DNA of 64,000 nucleotides from Pleurocapsa sp. PCC 7319 (GTDB lineage Bacteria; Cyanobacteriota; Cyanobacteriia; Cyanobacteriales; Xenococcaceae). The translations under genes and the position numbers were made by a program. Below the pieces are notes generated by a model. That model was not told the origin of the DNA. It saw nothing but the letters and a program-made list of their open reading frames with translations, and did no database searches. Location of the stretch: assembly GCF_000332195.1 (NCBI RefSeq), contig NZ_KB235922.1, forward strand, positions 248,001-312,000, written 5' to 3'. Positions 53,912 to 62,059 of the stretch are shown piece by piece. Numbering within the stretch: the stretch's first letter is position 1; every line of letters starts with the position of its first letter.

Positions 53912-54047
53912 TTGATATGAGTTCGGAGTTCGGAGTTCAGAATTCGGAGTTATAGGTTATAGGTTATAAACTTTATCCTTAATGTAAGAGAGAAGACCTC
54001 TTCCTTGCCTAAGCTTACCAAGAGTTTCAGTCGTTGTATAATTGTCT
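53912..54047. repeat. Short tandem units upstream of the unknown cluster
   Basis: GAGTTCGGAGTTCGGAGTTCAGAATTCGGAG (53929-53949) and TTATAGG units (53951-53965) are low-complexity tandem repeats. No gene is supported here. They border the structured segment at 54048-54361. Confidence 0.5.
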
Positions 54048-54361
54048 CAAGAACGAAAACCAAGTTCTTGATTAGTACCTCGACAACTGAATATAATAGG
54101 GTTCCAGTCAGAACAGCTTGACTGGGTAAAATATTCAAGCCACGAAGTTAAGAAATCGACACCGCGATTAGAGATGCTCTTAAGATCAGAGTCTCTCTCG
54201 CGATAAATTTCACCGTACTGGGGGGCAACCAGGAACGGGTCACTTGTAACAGTGACGAAAAGCTTGTGGATCGACCAATTTCGGGGATGTGTTGGCAACA
54301 TTGTTGTTCTCATCTAGATACGTCGGGATGAATCAAGAATCACCTTCCTTCAGGTAGGTGA
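54048..54361 (-). ncRNA. Candidate structured RNA or decayed element end, multi-hairpin
   Basis: In about 310 bases there are at least five compact hairpins: 54048-54070 (CAAGAAC/GTTCTTG), 54104-54125 (CCAGTCA/TGACTGG, perfect 7 pairs), 54170-54198 (AGAGA..CTCT/AGAG..TCTCT), 54239-54256 (GTCACT/AGTGAC) and 54340-54361 (TCACCT..CC/GG..AGGTGA). A minus-strand frame (54047-54313, 88 codons) spans it, but I recognise no protein. The last hairpin resembles imperfect subterminal hairpins of IS200/IS605-type elements and overlaps the 3' end of maf. Strand and function are uncertain. Confidence 0.35.
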
Positions 54362-54364
54362 GTG

Positions 54365-54970
54365 TCAACGCCAAAAGTTGGTGACATTGTAGCCCAAGTT
54401 TTCCAGCATTTGGTGTAGCAGAGGAAGACTTAAACCAATGACATTACTATGGCAACCTTCAATTTTCTCGACAAACATACCGCCTTTTCCTTCTAAGGCA
54501 AAGCTACCAGCACATTTGAGAGGTTCGCCAGTAGCAATATAAGCTTCAATAGTGCGATCGCTGATATCGGCAAAATAAACGTTAGTGATACCGCAACGAA
54601 TTATTTGTCTTTGTTGTTTGAGGTCTAATAAAGCGTGACCTGTATAAATTTTCCCCATCCTTCCCCGCATTCCTCGCCAGCGGGCGATCGCAATCTGAGG
54701 AGATTCAGGCTTACCATAAATGCGATCGTTAACTGTTAAAACCGAATCACAACCCAGAACTAAAGCATCGTCAAACTGTGGTGCAACAGTTTCGGCTTTG
54801 CATTTAGCTAAGGTTTGAACTAATTCTGTCGCATCTTCGATTTGAATCTGATCTTCATCAAAATCACTAATGCAGACTAGAGGTTCTAGTCCTACCATTC
54901 GTAGAAGTTTTAGACGAGCAGGAGAAGCAGAAGCTAAAACAAAAGGTGGAGATGAAGAATTGACATTCAT
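54365..54970 (-). CDS. maf: Maf-family nucleoside triphosphate pyrophosphatase
   Basis: This 201-residue protein has the Maf signature near the N-terminus ([18 protein letters not shown]-x-S-x-R), the catalytic Asp block [17 protein letters not shown] and the [32 protein letters not shown]-terminal motif. Maf proteins hydrolyse dTTP, UTP or modified nucleotides to monophosphates, acting in housekeeping or in division arrest. The stop codon TGA is the first part of a GTTGACACTCACC sequence where the structured segment begins. The gene is not in a recognisable operon. Confidence 0.92.
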   Translation of the reverse strand: MNVNSSSPPFVLASASPARLKLLRMVGLEPLVCISDFDEDQIQIEDATELVQTLAKCKAETVAPQFDDALVLGCDSVLTVNDRIYGKPESPQIAIARWRGMRGRMGKIYTGHALLDLKQQRQIIRCGITNVYFADISDRTIEAYIATGEPLKCAGSFALEGKGGMFVEKIEGCHSNVIGLSLPLLHQMLENLGYNVTNFWR

Positions 54971-55028
54971 ATAATTGAGAACAGACTAGACAAGGAATTG
55001 AGAGAGTAGATATTATGTCTAACCTTTA

Positions 55029-55072
55029 ACTTAAAGCTAAAAGCTAAAAGCTAACGGCTAAGAGCTATTGAG
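55029..55072. repeat. AGCTAAA-type heptad repeat
   Basis: TTAAAGCTAAAAGCTAAAAGCTAACGGCTAAGAGC is a heptad array without the canonical ends of the dispersed family. It lies between cyanoP and maf. Confidence 0.5.
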
Positions 55073-55113
55073 TTATTTTATCCCTCATCCCTTATCCACA
55101 TCATTTTGAACGG

Positions 55114-55668
55114 TTAACGTACAGAGAAAGATTTAGCGGCGATTTCAAAACTATCTTTAACTTGATCCCAACGTCTCTGAGGAGTAGACAAGCTAAATGT
55201 AAAAATTTTGCCTCGACTTACTGCAACACTGGCTATATTGTGTCTTTCTCCCTGATCGGGTAAATTTTCTTCGTATTCTAATAAATAGTAAGTTTTATCT
55301 GTACCCTCACGAGATTCGGCTCTAATAAATTCGGCTTCTCTGTCGGCTTTGGGAGTACTATTAATTACTTTTAATAGACGATATCCTACCTCAGAAGGAG
55401 TTCCTAAATCTTCTAATGTTTTACCATCAGGAACTTCGTTGATAATCACGCTGAGATTTTCTGTTCTTTCTACTAAATCTCGAAATACAACATCCACGCT
55501 CCCTCTAGCAGATGAGCCTAAATTAACAGGAATCCAACCATTAGGATATAAAAATTCATATCCTTTATTGGTGTTGACATAGCTCTGTAATCCGCTTACT
55601 CCCGCTGAACAACTTGATATTATTAAGCATAGGACAATTAACAATCCAGCGAAAAACGACTTGAACAT
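55114..55668 (-). CDS. CyanoP, PsbP-like photosystem II lipoprotein
   Basis: This 184-residue lipoprotein has a signal (FFAGLLIVLCLIISSC) with the lipidated Cys at 20. The mature domain is PsbP-like: LQSYVNTNKGYEFLYPNGWIPVNL, VVFRDLVERTENLSVIINEV, the DLGTPSEVGYRLL segment, YYLLEYEENLPDQGERHNIASVAVSRGKIFTFSLS and W..VKDSFEIAAKSFSV. It associates with the lumenal side of photosystem II and is thought to help its early assembly. Length and order fit the cyanobacterial form. It is a single gene on the minus strand near psb34. Confidence 0.92.
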   Translation of the reverse strand: MFKSFFAGLLIVLCLIISSCSAGVSGLQSYVNTNKGYEFLYPNGWIPVNLGSSARGSVDVVFRDLVERTENLSVIINEVPDGKTLEDLGTPSEVGYRLLKVINSTPKADREAEFIRAESREGTDKTYYLLEYEENLPDQGERHNIASVAVSRGKIFTFSLSTPQRRWDQVKDSFEIAAKSFSVR

Positions 55669-55841
55669 TTTTATTCTATTACCTCTATTAATTTGTTTCT
55701 GATGTTATTATTTCTTTTGCTATTGTCTCATGATGCAGCAAGACTCTAAACCACAAAGAAATACCCTGCGCTACAAATATTAAAACACAGGGTAAAATTC
55801 AAACAATTTTTTACTGATTGGAATATTTAATAGTTAAAAAT

Positions 55842-56021
55842 TTAGCTAGCACTTGATGCAAATACTGCAACAGCCATAATTCCGCCAACGAGCAAAAATG
55901 CTAATACACCAAAAATCACATAGTTACGTTTTTCAGTTGCGTTTGGCTCTTCTGCTGTATACATTTGGGGTTCTCTAGCAAAATTATTTAGTCTTCCCCC
56001 TTCTTCCTCTGTATAAGGCAT
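55842..56021 (-). CDS. psb34: Psb34 (ssl1498 family), photosystem II assembly small protein
   Basis: This 59-residue single-span protein (ATG at 56021) reads MPYTEEEGGRLNNFAREPQMY and then a hydrophobic helix (YVIFGVLAFLLVGGIMAVAVFA). The N-terminal motif with N-F-A-x-E-P resembles high-light-inducible-like proteins, and I recall it as the ssl1498/Psb34 family found on photosystem II assembly intermediates, where it binds near CP47. It lies 170 bases upstream of cyanoP on the same strand, so two photosystem II accessory genes are neighbours. A purine-rich AGAGGAAAT precedes the start. Confidence 0.85.
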   Translation of the reverse strand: MPYTEEEGGRLNNFAREPQMYTAEEPNATEKRNYVIFGVLAFLLVGGIMAVAVFASSAS

Positions 56022-56167
56022 GAATTTTTATTTCCTCTGATTACTATTTATAAACCTTCATAAATAGTAATCTTATTTATCTAATCGCACAATAAACATT
56101 TACATTTTTCCCAAGAAATCTGTGACTCCCAATACTTATCGGACAAGCATTTTGATTAATTGGTGGT

Positions 56168-56722
56168 TTAACTTTCATGGGGATCTAATTGCTCAGGAAT
56201 AATCATCAGTAGGTCAGTAACTCCCAAATCAACTCCCTGTTGATTAATTAGAGTAGAAACTTGACCTCGGTGATGGGTTTGATGATTAAAAAAATGCTGT
56301 ATCAGTTGTCCAAAGTTTTTCTGATACTGCTGTCCTTTAGTATCGGTGTATTGCAGACCGTGATCTAAATCGACTGAGCTAATTTCTTGACACCAGTTGA
56401 TAATAACTAAATCGAGTTCATGTCTAGATTGATACCAAGCCTCAAGATCATCGGCTACGATCTGGTCTAAGGCTGTGTAACTAGTTAACTCTGGTAAATG
56501 ATTGAGACTTTTATATTGTTGAGGATATTGTGAAAATCTCCTTAACCAAATTACATCTGCTACAAAAATGTGATTGAGAGTTCCCAAAATTGAGCCAAAA
56601 AATGCTCCTTGATCTTGTTTGATTTTCTCATGGTCTAACTTTTGAGCTGTTTGATAAACTTTCTGATTCATCCATTGGTTATATCGGCTCATTAGTTGTA
56701 AGTTATTTAACAGACTCATCAA
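56168..56722 (-). CDS. DinB/YfiT-like putative metal-dependent protein
   Basis: This 184-residue four-helix-bundle protein has the DinB-fold pattern: RYNQWMNQKVYQTAQKL, GSILGTLNHIFVADVIWLRRF with the first metal His, and QLIQHFFNHQTHHRGQVSTLI with the His pair that completes the site. Relatives use metal to catalyse thiol-transferase-like reactions; the substrate is unknown. The start may be Met 1 or 2. It is next to the repeat at 56815-57025 and has no obvious partner gene. Confidence 0.88.
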   Translation of the reverse strand: MMSLLNNLQLMSRYNQWMNQKVYQTAQKLDHEKIKQDQGAFFGSILGTLNHIFVADVIWLRRFSQYPQQYKSLNHLPELTSYTALDQIVADDLEAWYQSRHELDLVIINWCQEISSVDLDHGLQYTDTKGQQYQKNFGQLIQHFFNHQTHHRGQVSTLINQQGVDLGVTDLLMIIPEQLDPHES

Positions 56723-56814
56723 ATCAATCCAGTTTTATATTTTAGAAAAATTATAATTCCTGCTTATAGTCCCAACACTCTTGTATTCTTTAGCCGTAAT
56801 TCATCCTTTATTCT

Positions 56815-57025
56815 TATCAAAAAGCTTTTAGCTCTTAGCTTTTAGCCCTTAGCTTTTAGCTCTTAGCTCTAAAGATTACGCTTTGTAAACGGCTAACAGC
56901 TTAAAGCTATTGGGTTTAAAATCCCATCGCCTATGCGATGTCTACAATCAGGTAGGGTCTAAAACCCTATTTGATTGAAGCTAATAGCTAATAGCTAATA
57001 GCTAATAGCTAGGGCGAAGCCCTTT
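56815..57025. repeat. Dispersed AGCT-heptad repeat, longest copy
   Basis: It begins TATCAAAAAGCTTTTAGCTC, has the variant core AAAGATTACGCTTTGTAAACGGC, a second block (ATCGCCTATGCGAT), then AGCTAAT heptads and the GGGCGAAGCCCTTTA end. The right end runs into the ATG of the GluR0 gene at 57026. The 300-base gap before that gene holds only this element. Confidence 0.65.
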
Positions 57026-58156
57026 ATGATTAATTTAATGTTCGATAAATTGTTAAAAGAAAAAGTTATTCACTGGGGTTTATCTGGATTAATATCTTCG
57101 TTTTTGATTGGGATGATCCAAACGCCAGGTTTATCAAAAACTTTAAGAGTTGGCACAAAACCTTTTGCTCCTTTTGCGTTTGTTCAAGATGGTGAATACA
57201 TTGGTTTTAGTATCGATTTATGGCAGGAAATAGCTAAAGAACTAGAATTAGATTATGAATTATATGGCGAAAAAACTGTTACAGATCTTTTGAGTTCAGT
57301 AGAGTCAGGAAATACGGATGTGGCGATCGCTGGTATTACCATTACCTCCGAAAGAGAAAAAAACTTAGATTTCTCTCACTCCTTTTTTGAATCGGGATTG
57401 CAGATATTAGTACCGATAAATTCTGCAGCTTCTCCTATTAGTACTTTTATTTGGCTAATTTTTTCGCCAATTCTCTTAAAAACCATCGTTGTGTTATTAA
57501 TCGTAATTGTTATTTCGGCTCATTTACTATGGTTTTTTGAACGAAAACATAATCCTGAGATGTTTCCTCAAGAATACTTGAAGGGAATATGGGAAGCTTG
57601 CTGGTGGTCTGTAGTAACAGTAGTCACCGTAGGTTATGGAGATAAAGCACCTATCGGTATTGCGGGGCGAATCATTGCAACCGTCTGGATGTTTACGGGA
57701 GTATTATTAGTATCATATTTCACTGCTTCTGTTAGTTCTGCTTTGACAGTACAGCAGCTAGAAACCACTATCCAAGGACTAGAAGATCTTACAGGAAAAA
57801 CAGTCGCCACTGTCAAAGGTAGTACAGCAGCGGAATATTTAGCTAATCGTCCGATAAAAAAGATTGAATACGAACTGGTAGAAGAAGCTTTTCAATCTCT
57901 GGAAAAATCACAAGTAGACGCAGTTGTTTACGATTCTCCTGTTCTACAAAATTATACTGTTCGAGATGGTGCAGGTAAAGCTAAAGTTGTTGGCACAGTT
58001 TTTGAACGACAAAGTTATGGTATTGCCTTAAAGACGGATAGTCCTTATAGAGAAGAAATTAACCAGGTCATACTATCAATAGTTGAAAGTGGCGTTTACG
58101 ATGAAATTTACCAAAAATGGTTTGGTGAGACGGAGCAAATGAATTCAATTAATTGA
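57026..58156 (+). CDS. GluR0-type ligand-gated potassium channel
   Basis: This 376-residue protein couples an amino acid-binding domain to a pore. The signal/TM is at about 15-33; the first lobe is at 38-135 (LRVGTKPFAPFAFVQDGEYIGFSIDLW); the channel follows: TM about 141-171, pore helix with selectivity filter T201-V-G-Y-G-D206, TM about 213-238; then the second lobe to 370 (DLTGKTVATVKGSTAAEYL, VDAVVYDSPVLQNY). It belongs with prokaryotic glutamate-receptor-like K+ channels such as GluR0. Two starts are possible: the ATG at 57026 lies within the repeat end, and 57038 (MFDKLL) may be the original. It is monocistronic. Confidence 0.93.
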   Translation: MINLMFDKLLKEKVIHWGLSGLISSFLIGMIQTPGLSKTLRVGTKPFAPFAFVQDGEYIGFSIDLWQEIAKELELDYELYGEKTVTDLLSSVESGNTDVAIAGITITSEREKNLDFSHSFFESGLQILVPINSAASPISTFIWLIFSPILLKTIVVLLIVIVISAHLLWFFERKHNPEMFPQEYLKGIWEACWWSVVTVVTVGYGDKAPIGIAGRIIATVWMFTGVLLVSYFTASVSSALTVQQLETTIQGLEDLTGKTVATVKGSTAAEYLANRPIKKIEYELVEEAFQSLEKSQVDAVVYDSPVLQNYTVRDGAGKAKVVGTVFERQSYGIALKTDSPYREEINQVILSIVESGVYDEIYQKWFGETEQMNSIN

Positions 58157-58322
58157 TTAAATTTTGGCGTTGGTTAATGGGTAATACCAAAAAGCTTAAA
58201 ATGGGATGATCAAGACTAAATGTTATGCTAATGTACTGTCCCAAATGCAACTCTTCTCAAAACAAGAAAATTAGACATTTACTAACGCCTAATATTTTTC
58301 GTAATGAGGTTGATAAGAATAG

Positions 58323-58766
58323 ATGCATATTGCTCTTCGTCCCATATCAGAAGCTGACTTCAAGTTTATTTATGAAGTGACAAAAGTAACCATGCAAACT
58401 TATGTTGAGCAGACCTGGGGAAGTTGGATTGATGAAGAACAGTGGACAAGAACTTACAATTCAATTAATTTGTTAACCCATCAGATTATTCAGCTTAACA
58501 GTCAAGATATTGGATGTTTGGCAGTCGAGAGATCTCCAAGCCACATACAATTAACGAAATTTTATATACTTCCTCATTTTCAGCATCGTGGAATTGGTTC
58601 ATTTTTAATCAAACAGTTAATTAATGAAGCTAAAACATTACAAATACCCCTGCGACTTAGAGTCTTAGCAGTCAATCCAGCAATTAACTTATATAAGCGG
58701 AAAGGTTTTGTTATTCAAACACAAACAAAGGAGAGAATTTACATGGAGTACGCAGAGTTAAATTAG
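58323..58766 (+). CDS. GNAT family N-acetyltransferase
   Basis: This 147-residue protein has the GNAT acetyl-CoA motif FQHRGIGSFLIKQLINEAK at about 94-112 and the following RLRVLAVNPAINLYKRKGF (LxVxxxNxxAxxLYxxxGF) pattern, typical of small-molecule acetyltransferases. The N-terminal region (LRPISEADFKFIYEVTKVTM) is ordinary for the family. Substrate unknown. Upstream, 58225-58320 is an open stretch with a CPKCNS zinc-ribbon-like motif that looks like a remnant, not a gene. Confidence 0.85.
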   Translation: MHIALRPISEADFKFIYEVTKVTMQTYVEQTWGSWIDEEQWTRTYNSINLLTHQIIQLNSQDIGCLAVERSPSHIQLTKFYILPHFQHRGIGSFLIKQLINEAKTLQIPLRLRVLAVNPAINLYKRKGFVIQTQTKERIYMEYAELN

Positions 58767-58909
58767 GTTACTGACGTAAGCATCATAATTTATTGAAAGA
58801 GACTTGAGATTGCCTTTATTTTTTTCTAAAGCATTACGCATTCACCAGCGCCTAAATTTTCTATTGGCGACCTTATATGAAATATGTTTAAATTGGCTAC
58901 GGATAATTG

Positions 58910-58946
58910 ACGCGCAGACGCGGAGGTAGAGAGACACGGAGAAAAT
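58910..58946. repeat. Degenerate GACGCGGAG/ACACGGAG repeat
   Basis: ACGCGCAGACGCGGAGGTAGAGAGACACGGAGAAAA belongs with the 399-426 tract. It lies 30 bases from the stop of the FHA-WD40 gene. Confidence 0.5.
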
Positions 58947-58975
58947 ATATGTAGCGTTGATTTTTGTATTTCATA

Positions 58976-60523
58976 TTAAATTTGCCACAATTCAATTGCG
59001 CCTTGTTCGTTGCTACCTGCAAAAGTTTGACCATCAGCAGAAATTGCGATCGCACCAGTTTGCCAGCTGGGAGTGGCGATCGCTACTATTTCTGACTGAG
59101 CTTCTTTGTTCCAGAGCTTGATAGTTTGGTCTGCCCCAGCACTGGCAATTGTCTGTCCATCGGGACTAAAACCAATGGCACTAATTCCTTGTTTATGTCC
59201 GACCATTGTTGCTGTCTCTTCTTTACTAGCAACATTCCACAGCTTAATTGTTTTATCTCTACTGCCACTAGCTAGTATTTGCCCGTCGGGACTAAATGCT
59301 AAGGCATTAATGGCTAGTTTGTGTGCTGCAAAAGAAGCTGTTTCTGACTGACTAGTAACATTCCACAGCTTAATTGTTTTATCTGCTCCCCCACTGGCGA
59401 GTATTTGTCCGTCGGGACTAAATGCTAGAGCATTAATAGCTAGTTTGTGTGCGACAAAAGAAGCTGTTTCTGACTGACTGGCAACATTCCACAGCTTAAT
59501 TGTCTTATCTGCCCCCCCACTGGCGAGAGTTTGACCATCAAGACTAAACACTACGGCATTTGGGGCTAATTTATGTCCAGTTAGGGTAGCAATTTCTGTT
59601 CCTTCGGCAACACTCCAGAGCTTAATTGTTTTATCCTTGGCAGTACTGGCGAGTATTTGTCCGTCGGGGCTAAATGCTAGTGATAATACTGACTCAGAGT
59701 GTCCTGACATCTGACATAGTTGGCTTATCGATACTAAACTCCACAATGTTTTACCAGAATTAACGGGTTGCACATTAGCAGGTGCAGGACTTTGAGTGTT
59801 TTCGATGACTGGTGGTGTAGCTTTTGCTTTAGATATGTTTGTATTGACCGCAGCTTTGGGGCGAGTCTCTTCTTTTGGTTCGAGGCTAGATTTTTGCTTA
59901 GTTTCTACTTCTTGTCTGGCGGCTGGTTCGGGTATGAGTTCTGCTACTGGTGTAATTTCTGGTTTCGGAGCTGGTTCAGGGATGGGTTGGACTATGGGTG
60001 GTTGAGATAATTCGGCTGCTGGTTGAGCCTCTCTTGATGCGGGAATAGTTTTTTTCGCTTCAGCTACGACATCGGCAGTAGGAACAGGTTTGTTTTCTAA
60101 TTTTGGTGAAGCCTCTGGTTTGACTGGTGGAGGGGAAGCTACTTCCATTTTCATTGGCTTTACCACTACCGTGGTATTAAGAGTCAGGCATTCAAAAGTA
60201 AATTCAGGACCTTTTGAGCCTAAAGTAATGCGATCGCCTGATTCTAATTGTTGAGGATTTTTAATAGGGCGATCGTTAACCAAAGTACCGTTAGTAGTGC
60301 CCAAATCGTTTATTTGCCAGTTAGCATCCAACAGCTTGATCTCAGCGTGACGACGAGACACGGTAATATATTCGTGCGGATCTAGAGAAATCTGGCATTC
60401 AGGAGAGCGACCAATAATTGTCTTTTTTGTCGTTGATAAGGTATATTTTTGGGCTTTCGCATTATCGACTGAGGTGGTCTTCCAACTAAGAGTAGCCCAG
60501 CTTGCTCGTTCGTCTTTGGTCAT
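58976..60523 (-). CDS. FHA domain-WD40 repeat protein
   Basis: This 515-residue soluble protein has an N-terminal FHA domain (about 30-112: IGRSPECQISLD, VSRRHAEI, NDLGTTNGTLVNDRPI), a phosphothreonine-binding module with the invariant G-R, S-R-R-H and N-G residues. A Pro/Ala/Glu/Lys-rich linker (about 125-260) follows. The rest is six WD40 blades with DKTIKLW and FSPDGQ signatures (about 275-515). Blades are highly alike; units 3 to 5 are nearly identical in DNA. It probably works as a scaffold reading Ser/Thr-kinase output. No kinase gene is near. It is divergent from the coiled-coil triad. Confidence 0.9.
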   Translation of the reverse strand: MTKDERASWATLSWKTTSVDNAKAQKYTLSTTKKTIIGRSPECQISLDPHEYITVSRRHAEIKLLDANWQINDLGTTNGTLVNDRPIKNPQQLESGDRITLGSKGPEFTFECLTLNTTVVVKPMKMEVASPPPVKPEASPKLENKPVPTADVVAEAKKTIPASREAQPAAELSQPPIVQPIPEPAPKPEITPVAELIPEPAARQEVETKQKSSLEPKEETRPKAAVNTNISKAKATPPVIENTQSPAPANVQPVNSGKTLWSLVSISQLCQMSGHSESVLSLAFSPDGQILASTAKDKTIKLWSVAEGTEIATLTGHKLAPNAVVFSLDGQTLASGGADKTIKLWNVASQSETASFVAHKLAINALAFSPDGQILASGGADKTIKLWNVTSQSETASFAAHKLAINALAFSPDGQILASGSRDKTIKLWNVASKEETATMVGHKQGISAIGFSPDGQTIASAGADQTIKLWNKEAQSEIVAIATPSWQTGAIAISADGQTFAGSNEQGAIELWQI

Positions 60524-60993
60524 ATGTTTTGTCTGCTCTGCAAAATTTCCTAACTATGCTTTTGGCGGAAATTAAATATTATATTCACAACAATACAGCC
60601 AAAAAATTAAGTTTTATAATGCAAATCAAAACGATTAAATAAAAGAAAAATTTAAAGTTTCCTGCAATATCAAACATCATATACTTCTATGAAGTAATAG
60701 AGTAGGATTAACCGTTTTTGGACAAAACTAAAGACCAATAACACACATAATTATTATCAATTTTGTTGGTCTTCATCATATCTAAGCACAGCATATTTAG
60801 GAATACCTAGCCGATAGGATAGCTCTAAACTATTTTGTAATTGTTTATACATGATGATAAATAACTGCATATTTTTGGGTGGGGCAAGCGTATTGATTTT
60901 GTGATGTTCGAGTTGAAATCAATTAACAAAGCTAAAAAATACTTTGGCTTTAATCCTAAATTTTTGATTACTAAAATTTGATTATTAAAAAAA
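60524..60993. other. Divergent intergenic region, FHA-WD40 gene / coiled-coil triad
   Basis: No convincing gene is present in 470 AT-rich bases. A 31-codon minus-strand frame at 60757-60852 (MYKQLQNSLELSYRLG...) has no recognised relative. The region presumably contains two divergent promoters. No inverted repeat of note was found, and the start of the first coiled-coil gene lacks a clear ribosome-binding site. Confidence 0.4.
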
Positions 60994-61887
60994 ATGGCTG
61001 AAGAAATTAATGCATTGATCGAAGAATGCGATCGCAAATCCCAAGTTCTGATTACCGATGCAGAACGAGCATTCGATGAAGTAGACCAAATTGTTGAGTT
61101 TGCCCTGAACTTGGCAGAAGAACTTACTACTGCCAACCAGGAAGCGCAGGAAAGCTGGTCAGCAATTATCTCGGAATTAGAAGAAGCAGAAGAAGCTTTG
61201 GAAGCAGAGATGGAAACTACCAAGGAAAAGCTCACCTCCTTTCAAGAAAAAATTACCGAAGTTGGCGAGGGAGTCAATGAAGCAATGGACAGGTTTACGA
61301 CTCGCTTTTCAGAGGTGCAAAGCCGTAAGACAGAGATGGCAGAACAACTGGCAGAGGAAAAGGAGAATAATACTAATAGCCTCAATACCTTCGTCGAAAA
61401 TATTAATAACCTCTCAGAAGCACTGGGAGACCATGAGGAAACTGCCAAAGGCAAGATTGAGGAACACGATAACGCAGTGGAAGCTGCCCAGGCAAGCTTT
61501 GCCGCGAAAAAAGAAGACCTGATCGAGCAGTTTGAGGCATTAGCTACTGAATTGGGCGAAAACATGGAAACTTTAGGAGAAAACTTTTCTCAAGTAGAAG
61601 AAAAATCCGACAATTTCAAACAAGACTCAGAAAGTAACCTAGATTCCCTTACCGAAAACGTTACCGCTGCGATCGCAACTAAGTTTGCCGAAGAGATTAT
61701 GGAAGAGTTAACTGGTTCGTCGGCAGGATTAACCGAAGCCTTTGGCATCCTCGATAGTGCTGGGGGCGAAATGACCAATCTTTTGGAAGGTGAAGTCGGT
61801 CAAATCGTCGATAAAGTCTCGGAAGTTACCGACCTGATCGAGCAAGTAGAGCCAGTCCTTGAAACCGCCAAAGTCTTACTAGGATAA
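60994..61887 (+). CDS. Acidic coiled-coil protein A
   Basis: This 297-residue protein is very rich in Glu and Asp. Residues 1-210 form near-continuous predicted helix with heptad-like Ala/Leu/Ile spacing (EEINALIEECDRKSQVLITDAERAF..., EELTTANQEAQES, VSVE-type segments), low in Gly and Pro. The last 70 residues are less charged (EEIMEELTGSSAGLTEAFGILDSAGGEMTNLLEGE..., ending VLETAKVLLG). No signal, motif or catalytic residues are seen. The gene starts with ATG after an A-rich leader without a clear Shine-Dalgarno site. It is first of three similar genes; a filament or scaffold role is a guess. Confidence 0.72.
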   Translation: MAEEINALIEECDRKSQVLITDAERAFDEVDQIVEFALNLAEELTTANQEAQESWSAIISELEEAEEALEAEMETTKEKLTSFQEKITEVGEGVNEAMDRFTTRFSEVQSRKTEMAEQLAEEKENNTNSLNTFVENINNLSEALGDHEETAKGKIEEHDNAVEAAQASFAAKKEDLIEQFEALATELGENMETLGENFSQVEEKSDNFKQDSESNLDSLTENVTAAIATKFAEEIMEELTGSSAGLTEAFGILDSAGGEMTNLLEGEVGQIVDKVSEVTDLIEQVEPVLETAKVLLG

Positions 61888-61933
61888 ATCTTAGAGCATT
61901 ACGTATTTAAGTTAGGACACTTTTTAAAACTGA

Positions 61934-61974
61934 TACTTGCTACTTGTTACTTGTTACTTGTTACTTGCTACTTA
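61934..61974. repeat. Tandem TACTTGT heptamers
   Basis: ACTTGCTACTTGTTACTTGTTACTTGTTACTTGC lies between coiled-coil genes A and B. Related heptamers are at 27710-27730. It separates the genes by 172 bases but need not end transcription. Confidence 0.6.
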
Positions 61975-62059
61975 CGAACCAGTAACTTTGCTTGTCCTAG
62001 CATAACTTTGTACGGCTATAGCCATCACACTCATAAATTAGTATAGGAGCGATACAGTC

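Noticed and set aside
54047-54313. 88-codon minus-strand frame between the unknown cluster and maf
   Set aside because: No recognisable protein family, the frame overlaps several perfect hairpins, and a structured or decayed sequence explains the region as well.
58225-58322. Zinc-ribbon-like CPKCNS stretch before the second acetyltransferase
   Set aside because: Only a single pair of cysteines, and the frame runs into the acetyltransferase in another frame; it may be debris of an IS1-like gene but cannot be supported.
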